In this document: piece by piece, positions 16,519 through 25,103 of the stretch
Position numbering within the stretch: the stretch's first letter is position 1
How the letters are laid out: every line of letters starts with the position of its first letter
Notes under the pieces: generated by a model
What the model was told of the DNA's origin: nothing
Database searches by the model: none
Seen by the model: only the letters and a program-made list of their open reading frames with translations
Made by a program: the position numbers and the translations under genes
NCBI GenBank assembly: GCA_014860005.1
Contig: JACZKP010000012.1
Span: 1 to 29,977 of the forward strand
DNA length: 29,977 nucleotides
DNA from: Verrucomicrobiota bacterium
GTDB lineage: Bacteria; Verrucomicrobiota; Verrucomicrobiae; Limisphaerales; UBA11358
Reading direction: 5' to 3'

Positions 16519-18950
16519 GCGAGGCTGTGGCAAAACCAATCCACACGGTTTCGGTGCGCGAACTGGTGGAGTTTGTCCTGCGGCGAGGTGATCTCGGTGG
16601 CGAACGGGAGTTTGTCGGCTCTGACCGGGCGCTTGCCGGCATTCGCGGCCACCAGAAAATTCAACGCTCCCGCCCGAGTGGTTATCTCATCGAACTGCCG
16701 GTGGAACATCGGGTGGAGGTGGAGGAATTCACGCTGCTGGTCCGCGGCCGGATTGATGGTTTGCTCATCACGTCCGAACGCGTCTTGTTGGAGGAAATCA
16801 AAACCGTTTCGGCAAATTGGAAGCACGAGGCCGATCCGCTGCACTGGGCGCAGGCGAAATTCTACGGCTTCATGCATGCGCACGAGAACGCCTTGAAGGA
16901 ACTCGTCGTTCAACTCGTTTATCTGGAGTTGCCCGGCGGCAAAGTCACGGAATTTCGTGAGACGGTTTCCTTCGCCGAACTGTCTGAGTTCTTCGCCACC
17001 ACTACTGCCGAATACGTGGCCTGGCTGCAGGAACGTCATCACTGGTGTCTCGCCCGGGATGCCTCCATCGCAGCATTGCCTTTCCCTTTTCCGCAATATC
17101 GTCCCGGCCAGCGGGAACTGGCCGTGGCCGCTTATCGCGTCCTGGACAATGGCGGGCGATTGTTCCTTGCCGCTCCCACCGGTATCGGGAAAACCATCTC
17201 CACCCTATTCCCGGCGGTCAAAGCGTTGAAGGAAGGAAAACTCGAACGCATCTTTTATCTGACGGCGCGCACCGTCGGACGCGCCATCGCCGAGAAAGCA
17301 TTGGTTGATCTGCGTCGGGCGGGATTGAAGCTGCGCGCCGTGACGCTCACGGCAAAGGGAAAGGTATGTGTGCGGGAAGGGCATCCTTGTGATCCGCTGA
17401 CGTGTCCCTTGGCCCGAGGTTATTTTGACCGCGTCAAACCGGCGATTCGCGAAGCCTTGGAACAGGAAGAAATCACCCACCCGGTTCTCGAAGCGGTGGG
17501 CCAGAAACATCAGGTATGTCCCTTCAAACTTTCCTTGGACGTGTCCATTTGGGTGGATGCCATCATCTGCGACTACAACTACGTGTTCGATCCCCAGGTA
17601 TATTTGCATCGTCACTTCGCCGAAGATGGCGGCGACTACGCTTTCCTGGTGGATGAAGCGCACAATCTGGTGGACCGGGGTCGCGACATGTTCTCCGCCG
17701 ACCTCGAAGGTCGGGAGCTTTTGGATGTAAAGCGCGCCATCAAGAAGGCGGCCCCTCGTTGCGCCAAAGCGCTGGCGCAATTGCATACGGCCCTGCGGAA
17801 ACTGAGCGGCCCCACCGATGCGGACGACTCAACAACCGAGGCTTCAGATCCATCTGCTGAGCTCAATCTGTTTCCAGCAAAAGCGGCGACCGTTCGCCAG
17901 CGGCACGACGACGTAATTACGAGTCGCGAATTTCCGGAGACCATTATTGAACCACTGGAGGCCGCGCTGGACGAGGCCGAGAAATGGCTCGTCAAAAATC
18001 AGCCCGCCGAATTCCGTGAAGCGCTGCTCGCACTGTATTTCCGACTGCATTCATTCCGCCGCACGGCTGAGGTTTATGATGAACGCTTCGTGACCATCAT
18101 CGAAAGCGGTCCGGCCATAAAGATCCGCCTGTTCTGCCTGGATCCATCGTTGTTGCTTCGAAAGGCCCTGGCCCGTGGCAAGGCTGCGATCTTTTTCTCT
18201 GCCACGCTCACGCCGATGGACTATTACAGGACCCTGCTTGGCGGTGAAGCGGAAGATCCCGTGCTGCAGTTGGCGTCACCGTTCCCACCCGAGAATTTGG
18301 CGGTGTTGATTCACGATCGGATTCAAACCCATTTCAAGGGGCGGGCCGAATCGATTGGGGACGTGGTCGCAGCTATTGGAACATTGGTGAGCGGACGCCG
18401 CGGAAACTACCTCGTCTATTTTCCCTCGTATCAATATCTCAACGATGTGCTCCGGGAATTTCAGGTCTCCCATCCGAACATCCCAGTGCTGGTCCAGCGC
18501 CCTGGCATGACTGAGCCAGAACGCGATGAATTCCTCGCCGCCTTTTCGGTCGAACATGGCGAAACCCTCGTCGGCTTCGCTGTACTGGGCGGAATCTTCG
18601 GCGAAGGCATTGATCTGGTCGGCGAGCGTTTGATCGGAGCCGTGATTGTCGGCGTGGGCCTGCCCCAACTGTGTGTCGAACGTGATCTGATCCGGAATTA
18701 TTTTCAGCAACAGAACTCGGTGGGATTTGAATATGCCTACACTTATCCCGGCATGAACCGCGTGCTTCAAGCCATCGGGAGAGTCATCCGCTCGGAAACC
18801 GACCGCGGGGTGGTGCTGCTAATCGACGCCCGGTTCAATGAAGTCCGCTATCGCCGCCTTTTCCCGGGCTGGTGGAAATACTTGCGAGTGCGACACGCGG
18901 ACGGGTTGCGGGAAGCACTCGGGGGTTTCTGGAAAACATTTTCAGTGTAG
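16503..18950 (+). CDS. PD-(D/E)XK nuclease fused to XPD/DinG-type Fe-S helicase
   Basis: The 815-residue protein has two parts. Residues 1-180 are a RecB/Cas4-like nuclease: Asp85 in GRIDGLL, Glu98 and Lys100 in LLEEIKT, and the Q-x-x-x-Y motif in WAQAKFYG (Gln117, Tyr121). Residues 195-815 are a superfamily 2 helicase: Walker A APTGIGKT (224-231), DEAH box VDEAHN (384-387), SATLTPMDYY and the late motif AIGRVIRSETDRG. Four cysteines (289, 296, 301, 339) sit where XPD/DinG enzymes hold a 4Fe-4S cluster. It should unwind DNA 5'-3' and cut it. The ATG overlaps the end of the GIY-YIG gene, so the two are made together, presumably under the LexA-controlled region upstream. Confidence 0.9.
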   Translation: MERAVSEAVAKPIHTVSVRELVEFVLRRGDLGGEREFVGSDRALAGIRGHQKIQRSRPSGYLIELPVEHRVEVEEFTLLVRGRIDGLLITSERVLLEEIKTVSANWKHEADPLHWAQAKFYGFMHAHENALKELVVQLVYLELPGGKVTEFRETVSFAELSEFFATTTAEYVAWLQERHHWCLARDASIAALPFPFPQYRPGQRELAVAAYRVLDNGGRLFLAAPTGIGKTISTLFPAVKALKEGKLERIFYLTARTVGRAIAEKALVDLRRAGLKLRAVTLTAKGKVCVREGHPCDPLTCPLARGYFDRVKPAIREALEQEEITHPVLEAVGQKHQVCPFKLSLDVSIWVDAIICDYNYVFDPQVYLHRHFAEDGGDYAFLVDEAHNLVDRGRDMFSADLEGRELLDVKRAIKKAAPRCAKALAQLHTALRKLSGPTDADDSTTEASDPSAELNLFPAKAATVRQRHDDVITSREFPETIIEPLEAALDEAEKWLVKNQPAEFREALLALYFRLHSFRRTAEVYDERFVTIIESGPAIKIRLFCLDPSLLLRKALARGKAAIFFSATLTPMDYYRTLLGGEAEDPVLQLASPFPPENLAVLIHDRIQTHFKGRAESIGDVVAAIGTLVSGRRGNYLVYFPSYQYLNDVLREFQVSHPNIPVLVQRPGMTEPERDEFLAAFSVEHGETLVGFAVLGGIFGEGIDLVGERLIGAVIVGVGLPQLCVERDLIRNYFQQQNSVGFEYAYTYPGMNRVLQAIGRVIRSETDRGVVLLIDARFNEVRYRRLFPGWWKYLRVRHADGLREALGGFWKTFSV

Positions 18951-18962
18951 TTGCGCTTTTCC

Positions 18963-20612
18963 CTAAACGTTTCCCGCGAGGTGCGCATATGGTGGAGCAG
19001 TGCGCAATCGCAAATCCTCCACGGGAACGCCGATGGTAAAATGGTAAAGGCTTTGCCAGTCGTATCCCGTCAGACCGAGGGCTTGGTGCAGCACGTCGTC
19101 GAAGTAACAACCGATGCCCGTGCCGCGAACCCCGGCAGCTTCGGCAGCCAGATAAAGAGCCTGACCAATCATGCCGGCTTCCCAGAATAGTTCCCGGTAA
19201 GCGGCCGCGCCGTGTTCCCGCAAGACCGGTTCGAACCGCGCCAGCATTCCCAGGCTGAAGGCTCCATCGGCGGCGATATCCTGATGGCAGGAGAGGGTTC
19301 GCGCGAAATCAGCCACATCGCCTGCAGCCAATCGATAAAGCGGAATCGAGGTGACCGAATCTACCACCGGCTCCCATTTGAGTTTGGCGTGGAGATTCTG
19401 GCGCAAAGCTTCCGCATCCGCCGGCGCACGCAGCCATAGATAAAAACCAGGTTCCAGTCCGGTGACGCGATGCACGAACAGCACTAGATTCAAACGCGGC
19501 GCAAAGGGCCAGCCATCGAAGGGCGGCGCAGTCGTGCGGGGCAGCGTCGTATTGAGTATGGCCAGGAAGTGATCCCTCGAGAGGTGGGTGACTCCATCGA
19601 AATCGACCGCGCTCCGTCGCTGGCGAATCAACTGATCTGCGGTGTGGGCACAGTTGGGAGGCGATGGAGGAGACCACGCCGGCCAGTCATCGTCCTTCAA
19701 TCGCGCCGCTCTCGGAGTCTTTCGTTCCGAGGCTTTAATGGCTTCATCAATCGCTGGCCACTCGACATGGGAATCGCTCAACCGGTTGGCGCTACCGTAC
19801 CATTCGATTTCCGGGTCCGCCGGGAGCGACAGGGGCTTCGCGGCGACTTCGTGGACACTCACCCGGACGAGCAGTTCCGGAGTTTCCGGTTCCGCGTCGT
19901 GAAAATCTTGCGGACGATCCAAACCCAGCAACTGCGAAAGGCGCGCGTCATCCCACTCCGGCAGGAGTTGCACGCGCCAGCCCAAAGTGCTGGCAGCGAA
20001 ACGAAGTGCGGCCAGCGCATGCCCCACGTCATGCTGACAATAGCGGAACGCCCGTTCTCCATACTTCCAAGCCTCGCGCCATGTAATGGAGGTCAACCCC
20101 ACATGAAATTCGTCCAGTGCGGACGCAGCGACCTGCGGCCAGCATGCCCGTTGTTCCAAGGCGTGCTCCAAGGGCGCGTAGTGATAGACCCCCGCGCCAC
20201 CTGGAAGCTGATCGAGCCCGGGCAGCACCGCATAAGCTTCGGTTGGGTGCAGGTTGCCGCTGGACGGGTTCATTCGCAGATACCAGCTCGAATCGGCTAT
20301 CTGCTTGCGCGCAGAAAGCCCCAGAGACAATTCAAAAAATAAACTCAAAGCTTCTAGCGTGAGGGCTCGCGGGGTCACGGGCACTGCCCCGAACAAGGAA
20401 GCCGCAGGCGGAGTTTCGTCCCGACCGGTCAAGGGCAGCCGGACCAGCGGAGCGTCGGCGAAGCGACGGAATGGGTTTGGCTGAGTCGCCCAGTCCAAGC
20501 CGTGCGGACCGGCGGCATAACGCTCGGGCTGATGCTTGGTGCGTTCGTGGTACGCGATGATGTCCGCAGTTGCCCCGGACACGGAGGGAAGAATGGCATT
20601 GGTCGATTTCAA
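18963..20612 (-). CDS. SagB-type nitroreductase-family oxidoreductase
   Basis: The 549-residue protein belongs to the SagB/ThcOx-like branch of FMN nitroreductases. It starts with the family hallmark YHERTKHQPERYAAGPHGLD. Two nitroreductase-like halves follow, the first with LRMNPSSGNLHPTEAY (flavin contact) and HDVGHALAALRFAA, the second with RQRRSAVDFDGV and WEAGMIGQALYLAAEAAG. Relatives oxidise azolines in peptide natural products, but standalone ones are common and no precursor or cyclodehydratase gene is visible here. The start is an in-frame TTG at 20612; no ATG exists nearby. It converges on the helicase gene with a 12-base gap. Confidence 0.85.
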   Translation of the reverse strand: MKSTNAILPSVSGATADIIAYHERTKHQPERYAAGPHGLDWATQPNPFRRFADAPLVRLPLTGRDETPPAASLFGAVPVTPRALTLEALSLFFELSLGLSARKQIADSSWYLRMNPSSGNLHPTEAYAVLPGLDQLPGGAGVYHYAPLEHALEQRACWPQVAASALDEFHVGLTSITWREAWKYGERAFRYCQHDVGHALAALRFAASTLGWRVQLLPEWDDARLSQLLGLDRPQDFHDAEPETPELLVRVSVHEVAAKPLSLPADPEIEWYGSANRLSDSHVEWPAIDEAIKASERKTPRAARLKDDDWPAWSPPSPPNCAHTADQLIRQRRSAVDFDGVTHLSRDHFLAILNTTLPRTTAPPFDGWPFAPRLNLVLFVHRVTGLEPGFYLWLRAPADAEALRQNLHAKLKWEPVVDSVTSIPLYRLAAGDVADFARTLSCHQDIAADGAFSLGMLARFEPVLREHGAAAYRELFWEAGMIGQALYLAAEAAGVRGTGIGCYFDDVLHQALGLTGYDWQSLYHFTIGVPVEDLRLRTAPPYAHLAGNV

Positions 20613-20732
20613 GTGGCAGGACCACCATAGACCATTGATGGCAGTTTGCGCTTTCTTTGTTCAGGCGGGCGGTTCGGGATGGTTTGGAGTTTGAGGCGGC
20701 ACGAAGCTGTCAGCCAGCTCCGTGGCCGAGGT

Positions 20733-21674
20733 TCACGACGATCCCTCAATCATCGCGGCGATCGTATTGAGCGCATTGCCTTCCAAACGATTGTTCACGA
20801 AGATCAGCGTCTTCTTCTTGGTGTCGGAGGTCCTACCGGCTTTGATGAGCTCCGAACCTGCTTTGCGCGCCTCTTCGTTTACTTCCTTCGTCTGGTCGTA
20901 AGGTTGAAAGGTTTTAACGGCATCGTCATACTTCCGACCGGGTCTTAACAAAAACCGTGCGGCAACGAGTTCAGGATTGGTCTGACTGCCAGGCAACGCC
21001 ATCTGCTCGCTCACGGGCAACATCGCATCCCAACTGTTGAACACATGCGTGACGCCATGCTTGGCGAGACATGCGAAGTATTCTTCCCTCAACCACCCCT
21101 TATTCCGCATCTCGATGGCGTACGGCCAACCCTTTGGTAACTCCCCAAGAAATTTATCGAGATCAGCCACGAAATCACGGCCATGTTCATAATCGCTTGG
21201 CCAGAACCGGGAGAATTCGAACATCAACACGCCAATCTTGGTTCGAATTTCCTCACACGGTTTTAGAAAGGCCCTGGCGAAAAGGTCCGCATTCAGGAAA
21301 TCCGGGTTGGCCTGACCTGCCTTCACGCCGTGTCTCGCGTGGTTCGGGAATTTCTTGATGGTGATGTTGTCGGTGACCTTGAATCCAAAGCGAAAATCAT
21401 CCGGCACCTGATCGGCCAACCCTTGAAGGTATTCCACCCGCGGGAACGTGTAATACGCCGCATCCACGCACACCGTCTTGAACACCTCGCTGTATTCACT
21501 CAGGCAATCCCGCTCGAACCGTTTCGTCGCCACCTTGCCGCGATATTCATAGCGCCCGGGCGTGTAGAGTTGATTCAACCAACCTTCGTACTTCCAGCTT
21601 GATGTGCCGATATAGACGCCCTGCGCAGCGAGTTCCGCCGCCTTGGTTTTGATCTGTTCACGGTCGAATGGCAC
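20733..21674 (-). CDS. DUF72 domain protein (YecE-like)
   Basis: The 313-residue protein is a DUF72 TIM barrel. Landmarks: YIGTSSWKYEGW at the N-terminus, LSEYSEVFKTVCVDAAYYTF, FRFGFKVTDNIT, FEFSRFWPSDYEHG, YAIEMRNKGW and the late repeat-like helix with FVNNRLEGNALNTIAAM. The start is GTG at 21674. Biochemical role is unknown; the fold and conserved acidic pocket suggest a metal- or sugar-binding enzyme. It stands alone, about 120 bases from the SagB gene, and may be monocistronic. Confidence 0.88.
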   Translation of the reverse strand: MPFDREQIKTKAAELAAQGVYIGTSSWKYEGWLNQLYTPGRYEYRGKVATKRFERDCLSEYSEVFKTVCVDAAYYTFPRVEYLQGLADQVPDDFRFGFKVTDNITIKKFPNHARHGVKAGQANPDFLNADLFARAFLKPCEEIRTKIGVLMFEFSRFWPSDYEHGRDFVADLDKFLGELPKGWPYAIEMRNKGWLREEYFACLAKHGVTHVFNSWDAMLPVSEQMALPGSQTNPELVAARFLLRPGRKYDDAVKTFQPYDQTKEVNEEARKAGSELIKAGRTSDTKKKTLIFVNNRLEGNALNTIAAMIEGSS

Positions 21675-21887
21675 GCGCCCAGCCTAATAGAGAGGGGTGA
21701 TTTTGGCGAGAGAGCCATTCACGTTTGGGTTGCACACAAACCGAATAATTTCCTGCAAATATTTTCCATCACCACACCCCACCGCGCACTATAATATTCT
21801 CAGACTGTATGCGTGGACGAGCCGGACAGCGCAGTTCGGGAAGTCTGCAAAGCAGATCGTTGTCCTGTCGGAAGGCGCGGCTTGACA

Positions 21888-22084
21888 AAACCGGCAGTGC
21901 GGCCGGGTGACTGAAGCGAAAATTGGGCTGAAATGTGACGGACGCTGTCCGTGGGCACGTAGGCTGCAAACCGCACCCGCATGCGATGCCTCTCCCCGGG
22001 CCATTGCGGGAAGCGTTGCGGGCTTCAGAGTGGCAATGGGTACCACGGCTGCCGGGCAGGATCGATTCTGCCCGGCAGTTTCAT
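21888..22084 (+). ncRNA. Candidate structured RNA with terminator
   Basis: This lies in the 530-base gene-free stretch 21675-22205. CTGAAGC (21911-21917) pairs with GCTTCAG (22022-22028), closing a region of about 100 bases. Inside are ACGGAC-gct-GTCCGT and CCCGCA...TGCGGG helices. CCGGCAG (21891-21897) can pair with CTGCCGG, the left arm of the final terminator, so two folds compete. A perfect TTGACA is at 21882-21887 but lacks a good -10. Possibilities are a 6S-like regulatory RNA or a leader/attenuator remnant. I recognise no named family. Confidence 0.35.
22049..22084 (+). terminator. Strong intrinsic terminator-like hairpin
   Basis: CTGCCGGGCAG (22049-22059) and its exact complement CTGCCCGGCAG (22068-22078) flank an 8-base loop and are followed by TTTCATTTT. 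The T-rich side is on the plus strand, so it ends rightward transcription from the candidate RNA. The stem could also limit leftward readthrough past tatD. Confidence 0.7.
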
Positions 22085-22205
22085 TTTCCAAGGACCTGCA
22101 GCGTGTGAGGCCAAAGTGTTGGATTGTCGTTATCGCAGGAGAAAGGAGTGCTGCTCTAATAACCGTTCGGCGATTTCGAATTGGTCGGCGCTCAGGGAAT
22201 GATGC

Positions 22206-23024
22206 TCAACCACTTCGCTCAGAATTGGCGTTGGAAACTCGAAAGAAGGTTCTGGCTGTCCGAGTGGTCTTTTCCGCCACCTCCGCGACCGGCTTGCCGA
22301 GGCATTCTGCGACACTGGCCAAAACATGGGGTAGAAAGCTGGGCTCGTTTCGGCCGTCCTTCGGTTTCGTTGGCATGTTTCGCGGCGTGAGGAATGGCGC
22401 ATCGGTTTCGATCATCAGCCGATCCAGGGGAATCTCTTTAACGAGCTCACGCAGGTGCAAGCCGCGTCGTTCATCGCAAATCCAACCCGTGATGCCAATA
22501 TGCAACCCCTGTTCCAGATACGCCATCAGTTCATCGCGCGTTCCGGTAAAGCAGTGGATCACGGCTGGCACACTCTTGCGAGTACACTCCAGGATTTCGC
22601 AAAAGCGTTGGTGTGCATCGCGTTCGTGCATGAAGAGTGGCATCTGCAATTCCTCGGCCAGCGCAATTTGTGCCTCAAACCACTTCTCTTGCAGAGGCCG
22701 CGGCGAGAAATCCCGGTTGAAATCCAAGCCACATTCTCCGATGGCGACCACTTCATCACTCTCCGCGAGGCGGCGCAATTCCGTAACGGTTTCATCCGTG
22801 CAGTTCCGGCTGTCATGCGGGTGGATGCCAGCGGTGGCAAACAGGTGATTTGGAGATTCCTGCGCAATTCTTACTGCCGCTTCGGTGGCCGCTAGGCTTG
22901 TCCCCGTGATGATCATCGTCCGGACGCCGGCAGCGATTGCTCGCGCGATCACCTCCTTCCGGTCGCTGTGGAACGATCGGTGGGCCAGATTCACTCCGAT
23001 ATCAATGATCTCGTGTGACTCCAT
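22206..23024 (-). CDS. tatD: TatD family metal-dependent nuclease
   Basis: The 272-residue protein is a TatD TIM-barrel hydrolase. Metal-site motifs are visible: GVNLAHRSF (opening site, D-x-H variant), AIGECGLDF, MPLFMHERDA, AVIHCFTG and LMIETDAPFL. Relatives are 3'-5' exonucleases on single-stranded DNA or RNA. The ATG directly follows the rtcB stop with no gap, and GGAGG lies 5 bases before it inside the rtcB end, so translation is coupled. Pairing an end-processing nuclease with an RNA ligase suggests joint work on broken RNA ends, which is inference. Confidence 0.92.
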   Translation of the reverse strand: MESHEIIDIGVNLAHRSFHSDRKEVIARAIAAGVRTMIITGTSLAATEAAVRIAQESPNHLFATAGIHPHDSRNCTDETVTELRRLAESDEVVAIGECGLDFNRDFSPRPLQEKWFEAQIALAEELQMPLFMHERDAHQRFCEILECTRKSVPAVIHCFTGTRDELMAYLEQGLHIGITGWICDERRGLHLRELVKEIPLDRLMIETDAPFLTPRNMPTKPKDGRNEPSFLPHVLASVAECLGKPVAEVAEKTTRTARTFFRVSNANSERSG

Positions 23025-24419
23025 TCAATCCTCCGGGCGCTCGCCCGCCGGCGCCATCTTCACCAGCTTGGGATCGAACTGCCCCAGCACGGTGACGAGA
23101 TCGCGCTGCGCTTCCATGACTTCTCGGATGTCTTTGTAAGCCATCGGCACTTCGTCCAGCCCGGAACTGATGAGCGTCACCCCGCGTTCGCGGAGGAGCC
23201 GGTTTACATCTTTCCAATTGAACTTCTCATTCGCGGCCTTGCGGCTCATCGCGCGGCCCGCACCGTGCGAAGCCGAGTTCAACGATTCCGCGTTGCCCTT
23301 GCCGCTGACGACAAATCCCGGCGTCGCCATCGAGCCGGGAATGATGCCGAGCACACCTGCGCCCGCTGGGGTTGCACCCTTGCGATGGACGATGACTTCG
23401 TGCTCCACGCCAGCAATGACGTGCTTCTCTTTCCACGCGAAGTTGTGATGGTTCTCCAGATCGAGCAGCACCTGCGCGCCGAGATTCTCCACGATGTGCT
23501 GGTGAATGCACGCGTGGTTCGCCGCCGCGTATTGTCCCATTAATTCCATTGCGTTCCAGTATTCCTGGCCCTCCTGCGAATCCAGCGACAGCCACGCGAG
23601 CCGTTTTAATTCGCTCGGCAAATCCGGAAACCGATTAAATGCGATCTTGCTGTAATGATCGCAGACTGCCGCGCCCGTGCCGCGACTGCCGCTGTGCGAC
23701 AACAACGCCACGTAAGTTCCCGCCTCAAGGTCATTGATCTTCGAGTGCGCAGTGAACAAGCCGAACTCCACGAAATGATTTCCGCTCCCGCTCGTGCCCA
23801 GTTGCGACCACGCCTTGTCCTTGTTCTGTTTCGTGATCGGGCTGACCGACCAATCCGCATCCAGCACGTCATGCGCGCGGCGCTTCTTGAAATTCGCGCC
23901 CACGCCGAAGCGTGTCTCGGCTTCGATGGCGCGCGTGAGTCGATCTTGCTTCTGCTCCAGATCGCGCACGGGAATATCCAGCACCGTCATCTTCATGCGA
24001 CACGCGATGTCCACACCTACGGCGTATGGAATCACCGCGTTGTCCGTGGCCAGCACGCCGCCAATGGGCAGGCCATAGCCCACATGCGCGTCCGGCATCA
24101 ACGCGCCCGCCACCGACACCGGCAACAGACACGCCTTCTCCATCTGCATCACCGCCTCGTGTTCGAGCCCCTCGCCCCACTGATGATATTTCACCGGCTC
24201 CGCACGCGGAGGTGGCGGTGCATTGAGCAATGCTTTGGCAAACTCCTTGCGCAAATCATCCGCCAGAAACGCCGACGGATTCGCCACAATAGCCGCAACC
24301 TCCTCGCGCAACCGCGACTTGTCGCCTCCGCTGAGAATGTACTTGGCGACAAAATCTGTTGCCCGCCGCGTGGCTTCACCCAACGGCACGCCGAGCCGGA
24401 GAAAATCTTTGGTGTTCAT
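23025..24419 (-). CDS. rtcB: RtcB RNA-splicing ligase
   Basis: The 464-residue protein is a full RtcB ligase, joining 2',3'-cyclic phosphate or 3'-phosphate RNA ends to 5'-OH ends with GTP and Mn2+. Landmarks: MPDAHVGYGLPIGGVLAT, GVDIACRM (metal Asp and Cys), SGSGNHFVEFG (metal His), SHSGSRGTGA, HRKGATPAG, GSMATPGFVVSGKGN and SHGAGRAMSR, which holds the His that is guanylylated. All appear intact. ATG 24419 is preferred over a TTG three codons upstream. It begins 5 bases after the stop of the truncated unknown gene, and tatD follows at once. No RtcR or RtcA is present. A TROVE gene lies 680 bases away but beyond a sequence junction. Confidence 0.95.
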   Translation of the reverse strand: MNTKDFLRLGVPLGEATRRATDFVAKYILSGGDKSRLREEVAAIVANPSAFLADDLRKEFAKALLNAPPPPRAEPVKYHQWGEGLEHEAVMQMEKACLLPVSVAGALMPDAHVGYGLPIGGVLATDNAVIPYAVGVDIACRMKMTVLDIPVRDLEQKQDRLTRAIEAETRFGVGANFKKRRAHDVLDADWSVSPITKQNKDKAWSQLGTSGSGNHFVEFGLFTAHSKINDLEAGTYVALLSHSGSRGTGAAVCDHYSKIAFNRFPDLPSELKRLAWLSLDSQEGQEYWNAMELMGQYAAANHACIHQHIVENLGAQVLLDLENHHNFAWKEKHVIAGVEHEVIVHRKGATPAGAGVLGIIPGSMATPGFVVSGKGNAESLNSASHGAGRAMSRKAANEKFNWKDVNRLLRERGVTLISSGLDEVPMAYKDIREVMEAQRDLVTVLGQFDPKLVKMAPAGERPED

Positions 24420-24424
24420 TCCTA

Positions 24425-25085
24425 TCAATACGGCGCAGTAATCGCCTCAAATTTCATGTCATTGAAATCGTGCAACAACTTCGCGTGGGAAAGCTTCCCT
24501 CGACCCAACTGCGCTGCCTTCAACTTTCCTTCAACCGCGAAAACCAAACGACCATCCACATAATCCGCCCATTCCCATTCGGGAAAGGCCAGCACTGTGT
24601 TTGTAGATTCCTGCCGCAACTCATACGCATTCCAATAGCAGCCACGACCCGTTGGTGCATTGAGTTCGGAGAACGCAAATTTTCTCAGCAACCACGACTT
24701 CGGCAGCTTCTTTTCAAACACAGTCGTTTCCTGCAATTCTTCACTTTGCATCACCCAACCATCACGCTTCAGGCGGTTGTAATAAACGTTCAGGCATTCT
24801 CCGCCAAAATTTTCTTTTGGATGACCGTTTGGATTACGCCGCAACAGGCTCGACTTCTTCAGCTCAGTGTGTCCGTGACCGTCGTTCAGCCAGAACTCGC
24901 GGTCTGACAGAAACAATCCGCCACCATGCCAGCAATCGCCTTTGGCAAACAGATCAATGGCTTTCAGATATGGAACACGCGAGATGGCCGTCCATGCGCC
25001 TTTGGTTTCAGTTTCCCAACGACCGTTCATGGCGAAGTAAATAAAATGCTTCCCGTCCGGCGATAAATCGCCGCGACGCTCATAA
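24425..25085 (-). pseudogene. 5'-truncated unknown gene in the rtcB operon
   Basis: The last about 220 residues of a protein remain, starting near LLYERRGDLSPDGKHFIYFA and running to EAITAPY. The sequence is rich in Trp, Tyr and Gly, and the SPDGKHFIYF motif recalls a beta-propeller blade (TolB/WD40-like). I do not know the family. The frame continues rightward past 25090 but there it is only the complement of the TROVE coding sequence, so the real N-terminus is missing. It ends 5 bases before rtcB and was the upstream partner of rtcB and tatD. Loss of its 5' part also removed the operon's native promoter. Confidence 0.65.
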
Positions 25086-25103
25086 AGCAGAACCACGACG
25101 CGT
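25073..25103. other. Left junction of the TROVE/tRNA segment
   Basis: Here a leftward gene and a rightward gene are both cut within their N-terminal coding parts, head to head, with no intergenic space. The plus-strand frame already reads NHDALVRCIKADG, which looks like TROVE sequence, from about 25093 before any ATG. The minus-strand frame reads LLYERRGDLSPDG up to about 25085. No repeats or IS ends are visible at the join. Confidence 0.6.

Noticed and set aside
18951..20612. Azoline peptide biosynthesis cluster around the SagB-like gene
   Set aside because: No precursor peptide, YcaO or docking gene is present on either side.
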